A stretch of DNA of 64,000 nt, taken from JAUIET01 sp964352475. Its GTDB lineage: Bacteria; Pseudomonadota; Gammaproteobacteria; Pseudomonadales; JAUIET01. Shown here one piece after another: positions 61,439-64,000 of this stretch (positions are counted from its first letter, which is position 1; each line of letters opens with the position of its first letter). The stretch is from contig CAYGSL010000006.1 in NCBI GenBank assembly GCA_964352475.1, positions 1 to 64,000 of the forward strand, in the 5' to 3' direction. The notes under the pieces are model-generated. The model made no database searches and had not been told where the DNA came from. It saw only the letters and a program-made list of their open reading frames with translations. The translations under genes and the position numbers were made by a program.

Positions 61439-61745
61439 GTATCCTTCTCCTTTTGGTGCTTTCCTTGGGAATTCCTTGAGACGCCGTGAACTCGGGTTCT
61501 GCACGCTCTCTTTCCCGAAGTAACTTCAAAAAGTGTTGCTGTCAAAGTATTGACGCTAACAAACTAATTTTGTTACTTCATGCTTAAGTAAAACCACTAT
61601 TCGACAAGGAGTCAAATACTTGGCAGTGAAAAACACTGCTATTTCTGCGTAATATTACGCTTAGCCTTAGAAACAGTCTAAAAAAACTGCAAGCGCCATT
61701 TTTTTTGTTATTTGTTTCAGGCAGCTACAAAGCGTTTGTCGGCTT
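61439..61745. promoter_or_regulatory. fleQ upstream region with two short inverted repeats
   Basis: A 307-bp AT-rich stretch without a gene. Visible are GCAGTG-AAAAA-CACTGC (61623-61639) and the perfect 14-nt palindrome GCGTAATATTACGC (61647-61660), either of which could be an operator for a dimeric regulator of fleQ, or a hairpin at the end of the fliS transcript. No known site (Vfr, FleQ box) was recognised with confidence. Confidence 0.4.
61517..61545 (-). promoter_or_regulatory. possible fleQ promoter
   Basis: On the minus strand TTGACA (61545-61540) is followed after 17 bp by TACTTC (61522-61517), a perfect -35 but poor -10. It lies about 80 bp before the fleQ start. Judged by eye. Confidence 0.3.
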
Positions 61746-62147
61746 TCAGACAACGTCCGCCAATAATTCGTAGTCAATAGTATCCCAGGCAGACTTTATT
61801 TCTGTCAACAAACTGGCTACTTCGGCAAGCGGCTGCGTCGATTTTTCAGAATGCACTTTCAACAGAGTTCGAATCATATAGTCATATAGGCCATCAAGAT
61901 TCTCTGCTATTTCACCGCCTTTTTCCAAATCCAGAGCGGATTGCAGGCCGGTGATTATGCCAATTGTTTTGCCCAGCGACTCGCCGAAGCTGGCGGAATC
62001 ACCTCGCTGATATTGGCCTTTGGCTTCTGCAATACGGGTAAGCGCTCCGGCAAGTAATAGTTGTACGAGTCGATGACTGTCTGCACCTTCTACTTCCGAT
62101 TCACGGTTAACGGCGTTGTATTGTTGTAGTGCTGCTCGGCTGTTCAT
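61746..62147 (-). CDS. fliS: flagellin chaperone FliS
   Basis: 133 residues from ATG 62147 with AAGGAT upstream; TTG 62153 in frame. FliS four-helix pattern: ALQQYNAVNRESEVEGADSHRLVQLLLAGAL at the N terminus and ENLDGLYDYMIRTLLKVH in the middle. It keeps flagellin monomers soluble in the cytoplasm before export. It diverges from fliC, whereas in many relatives fliC, flaG, fliD and fliS run in one direction. Confidence 0.93.
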   Translation of the reverse strand: MNSRAALQQYNAVNRESEVEGADSHRLVQLLLAGALTRIAEAKGQYQRGDSASFGESLGKTIGIITGLQSALDLEKGGEIAENLDGLYDYMIRTLLKVHSEKSTQPLAEVASLLTEIKSAWDTIDYELLADVV

Positions 62148-62513
62148 TCGCAATATCCTTACTGCTGTGTGTGGAATACAAGGTTTAACGGCAAGCTAAT
62201 GAGCATCTTTAATGGTTTTTACGCTGCACAGCGTACCGCTGCATTTATATTGCAAATGCGGCTAAACCCAATTTCCTAAACTTCTGCTGCCTGCTCAATG
62301 GAGGAAAACAACGTATTCCCCGGCGATTCATGACCCCACATTCCGGTGCTGTTCGATCTGTGACCAGATTCACACAAATTTGCTAAAGATATTCGTTGAG
62401 GTGTCGATACCCTTTTTTGACGGCCGAATTATTGAGATTTTTCAGTAACAGGCAATCATCACTAAACCCGCTTCCAGTCACAACGGACAGCAAGGAAGCA
62501 AGAGGAGATCGAA
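62148..62513. promoter_or_regulatory. fliS/fliC divergent control region
   Basis: 366 bp without a gene. It holds the sigma-28 promoter for fliC (separate entry) and near the fliS side the inverted repeat ACGCTG-CA-CAGCGT (62221-62234). A sigma-54 site for fliS was looked for and not found. Confidence 0.5.
62384..62410 (+). promoter_or_regulatory. sigma-28 (FliA) promoter of fliC
   Basis: TAAAGATA (62384-62391), 11-nt spacer, GTCGATAC (62403-62410): close to the FliA consensus TAAA(G)TTT-N11-GCCGATAA with correct spacing. It lies about 100 bp before the flagellin ATG, giving a long 5' leader. Confidence 0.8.
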
Positions 62514-64000
62514 ATGGCTCAAGTAATTAACACCAATATCTCGTCACTGAATGCGCAGCGGAACCTGGATCGTTCCCAGGGGAGCCTTAACACCTCCTTG
62601 GAGCGCTTGTCATCTGGCTTGAGAATTAACAGTGCAAAAGACGACGCGGCAGGTCTTGCGATCGTTGACCGCATGACATCGCAGATTCGCGGTTTGAACC
62701 AGGCGGTTCGAAACGCAAACGATGGCATCTCGGTTGCACAAACGGCTGAAGGCGCCTTGCAGGAAGGATCGAACATTCTTCAGCGTATGCGCGAACTGGC
62801 CATCCAGTCTGCTAACGACTCTAACAGCGCAAACGACCGTGCTAACATCCAGAAGGAAGTTATCCAGTTGCAGAGCGAACTGAACAGAATCTCAGAGACC
62901 ACTACCTTTAACGGCAAGAACCTGCTCGACGGTAACTTTGTTACTCAGCAGTTTCAGGTGGGTTCAAACGCAAACGAAACAATTAGCGTTTCAATTGGTA
63001 GCGCGTCTGCCAACTCTATCGGTGCCGATCAGATCATTGGCGCGGCAACGCAAGATAATGTTGGCGCAGCACTTGCCGCAGCGGCTGATGCAACCGGCGG
63101 AAACGGTACGGCCGCAGACGCAGCCTTTGTAATCACCGGCGGACTGGGAACATCAACCTTGAACTTGGCAGCCGACTCCACTGCAGCAAGTATTGCGGCA
63201 CAGGTAAACGGCGCAACAGCCGACACTGGCGTCAGCGCTTCTGCGAGCACGACTACCACTATCAGCAACGTAGCTACTGGTAACATCTCGTTTGAACTCA
63301 GTTCACGAGACGAAACTGGCGCTGCTGTAGGTACAGCCAGCTCGGTATCAGCGGTTATCACCAGCTCAACCGACCTTACGGCGCTGCGTGATGCCATCAA
63401 CGCTGAAACTGCTCGAACAGGCATTACAGCAACCTTGGGTGCTGCCGGCGATACCATAGATCTGTCAAATACCACAGGTCATGACATTGGCGTAGCCGAT
63501 GCAAGCGACAACGATGGCGCGATTACCGCTGCCGTATTGGATGTTGGTGGCGAGACTTTGGCTGACACAGCTGTAGCCGGCGCAGGTACCGCTGACAGCG
63601 TTGTGGTGGGCGGCAAGCTGCAGTTCAATTCATCGGATTCCTTCCTGGTACAGACGACAGGAACCGACATATTGGCTGCAACCTCGACCTCAAGTGCGCT
63701 GAGCTCAGTAGCAGATGTAGATCTGAGTACTCGCCAGGGTTCACAGGACTCTCTGGCCGTCATAGACGAAGCATTACGCTTTATTACTGACAGTCGAGCG
63801 GACCTCGGTGCGGTTCAAAACCGTCTTGATGCGACGATCTCGAACCTGACCAACATCAGTGAGAACGTATCAGCGGCGCGATCTAGAGTACAAGACGCTG
63901 ACTTTGCGGCGGAAACGGCTAACCTGACCAAGAACCAGATTCTGCAACAAGCAGGTCTGTCAGTCTTGGCCCAGGCCAACGCTGCACCGCAAAGCGTGCT
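62514..64000 (+). CDS. fliC: flagellin, 3' end cut by the window
   Basis: 495 codons are visible, ending inside the C-terminal motif AAPQSVL, so only the last few residues are missing. Start ATG 62514 with AGAGGAGA ribosome site. N-terminal D0/D1 domain (about 1-165: MAQVINTNISSLNAQRNL, LSSGLRINSAKDDAAGLAI, FNGKNLLDG) and C-terminal D1/D0 (about 405-495: VQDADFAAETANLTKNQIL) are canonical. The central part (about 170-400) is Ala/Thr/Ser/Asp-rich, lacks Cys, and forms the exposed D2/D3 region. Driven by the sigma-28 promoter at 62384. Confidence 0.95.
   Translation, partial: MAQVINTNISSLNAQRNLDRSQGSLNTSLERLSSGLRINSAKDDAAGLAIVDRMTSQIRGLNQAVRNANDGISVAQTAEGALQEGSNILQRMRELAIQSANDSNSANDRANIQKEVIQLQSELNRISETTTFNGKNLLDGNFVTQQFQVGSNANETISVSIGSASANSIGADQIIGAATQDNVGAALAAAADATGGNGTAADAAFVITGGLGTSTLNLAADSTAASIAAQVNGATADTGVSASASTTTTISNVATGNISFELSSRDETGAAVGTASSVSAVITSSTDLTALRDAINAETARTGITATLGAAGDTIDLSNTTGHDIGVADASDNDGAITAAVLDVGGETLADTAVAGAGTADSVVVGGKLQFNSSDSFLVQTTGTDILAATSTSSALSSVADVDLSTRQGSQDSLAVIDEALRFITDSRADLGAVQNRLDATISNLTNISENVSAARSRVQDADFAAETANLTKNQILQQAGLSVLAQANAAPQSV

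Noticed and set aside
44967..61612. Shared 14-mer CTATTCGACAAGGA at about 44969 and 61598 as a common operator
   Set aside because: Several chance 14-mer matches are expected in 64 kb, and the surrounding bases differ.
1..64000. CRISPR array, prophage, insertion sequence, tRNA or rRNA genes
   Set aside because: No regularly spaced repeats, transposase or integrase frames, phage structural genes, or tRNA-like T-loop/anticodon patterns were found by reading; a covariance-model scan would be needed to exclude a tRNA fully.

Overview
The window looks like the chromosome of a marine-type gammaproteobacterium: moderate GC, several TonB-dependent receptors, a polar-flagellum FleQ/FleS/FleR hierarchy of the Pseudomonas/Vibrio type, an AlgP-like histone-like protein and conserved housekeeping blocks (lptFG-pepA-holC-valS, dapA-bamC-MBL hydrolase, tsaB-M18 peptidase-trpS). 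I cannot place it to genus; a Granulosicoccus-like or related lineage is only a guess. No phage, insertion sequence, CRISPR array, tRNA or rRNA was seen.

Layout. 1-7.6 kb: HupE/UreJ-like membrane protein, APC permease, TPR-sulfotransferase, a large TonB receptor and a 2OG-Fe(II) oxygenase. 7.5-16.4 kb: a catabolic island made of an MFS transporter diverging from an M20 amidohydrolase, diaminopropionate ammonia-lyase, an EutA-like Asp/Glu racemase, an M24 (EutD/DoeA-like) hydrolase, a P1/DmpA peptidase and an aldehyde dehydrogenase. 16.7-20.7 kb: two convergent TonB receptors. 20.7-31.9 kb: housekeeping genes (trpS, a queuosine-tRNA mannosyltransferase homologue, M18 aminopeptidase, tsaB, mobA, algP-like, hemH, adk, MBL hydrolase, bamC, dapA). 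32.6-42.7 kb: DUF3806 and DUF1631 proteins, an SDR, the hydratase/aldolase/acetaldehyde dehydrogenase set of the meta-cleavage lower pathway, a RodZ-like protein, trhO, bolA. 42.7-56.3 kb: two OmpR-type two-component systems flanking RDD-lptG-lptF and pepA-holC-valS. 56.5-64 kb: membrane-tethered cold-shock-domain protein, then fleR-fleS-fleQ, fliS and flagellin fliC, which runs off the right edge.

The most unusual signal is a four-copy intergenic element (11387-11532, 16495-16618, 31983-32128 on the minus strand, 32153-32312). Each copy is a conserved core enclosed by 30-nt inverted arms. In the two full-length copies the 74-nt cores are 96% identical (71/74), yet the arms agree at only 19 of 30 positions, and within each copy the two arms pair perfectly. 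The other two copies have 28 and 27 Watson-Crick pairs, and all five remaining positions are G.T (G.U in RNA) on the same element strand. A sequence-conserved core inside sequence-variable but always paired arms suggests either selection for RNA structure or a DNA mechanism that renews both arms together. I do not recognise it as a named repeat family.
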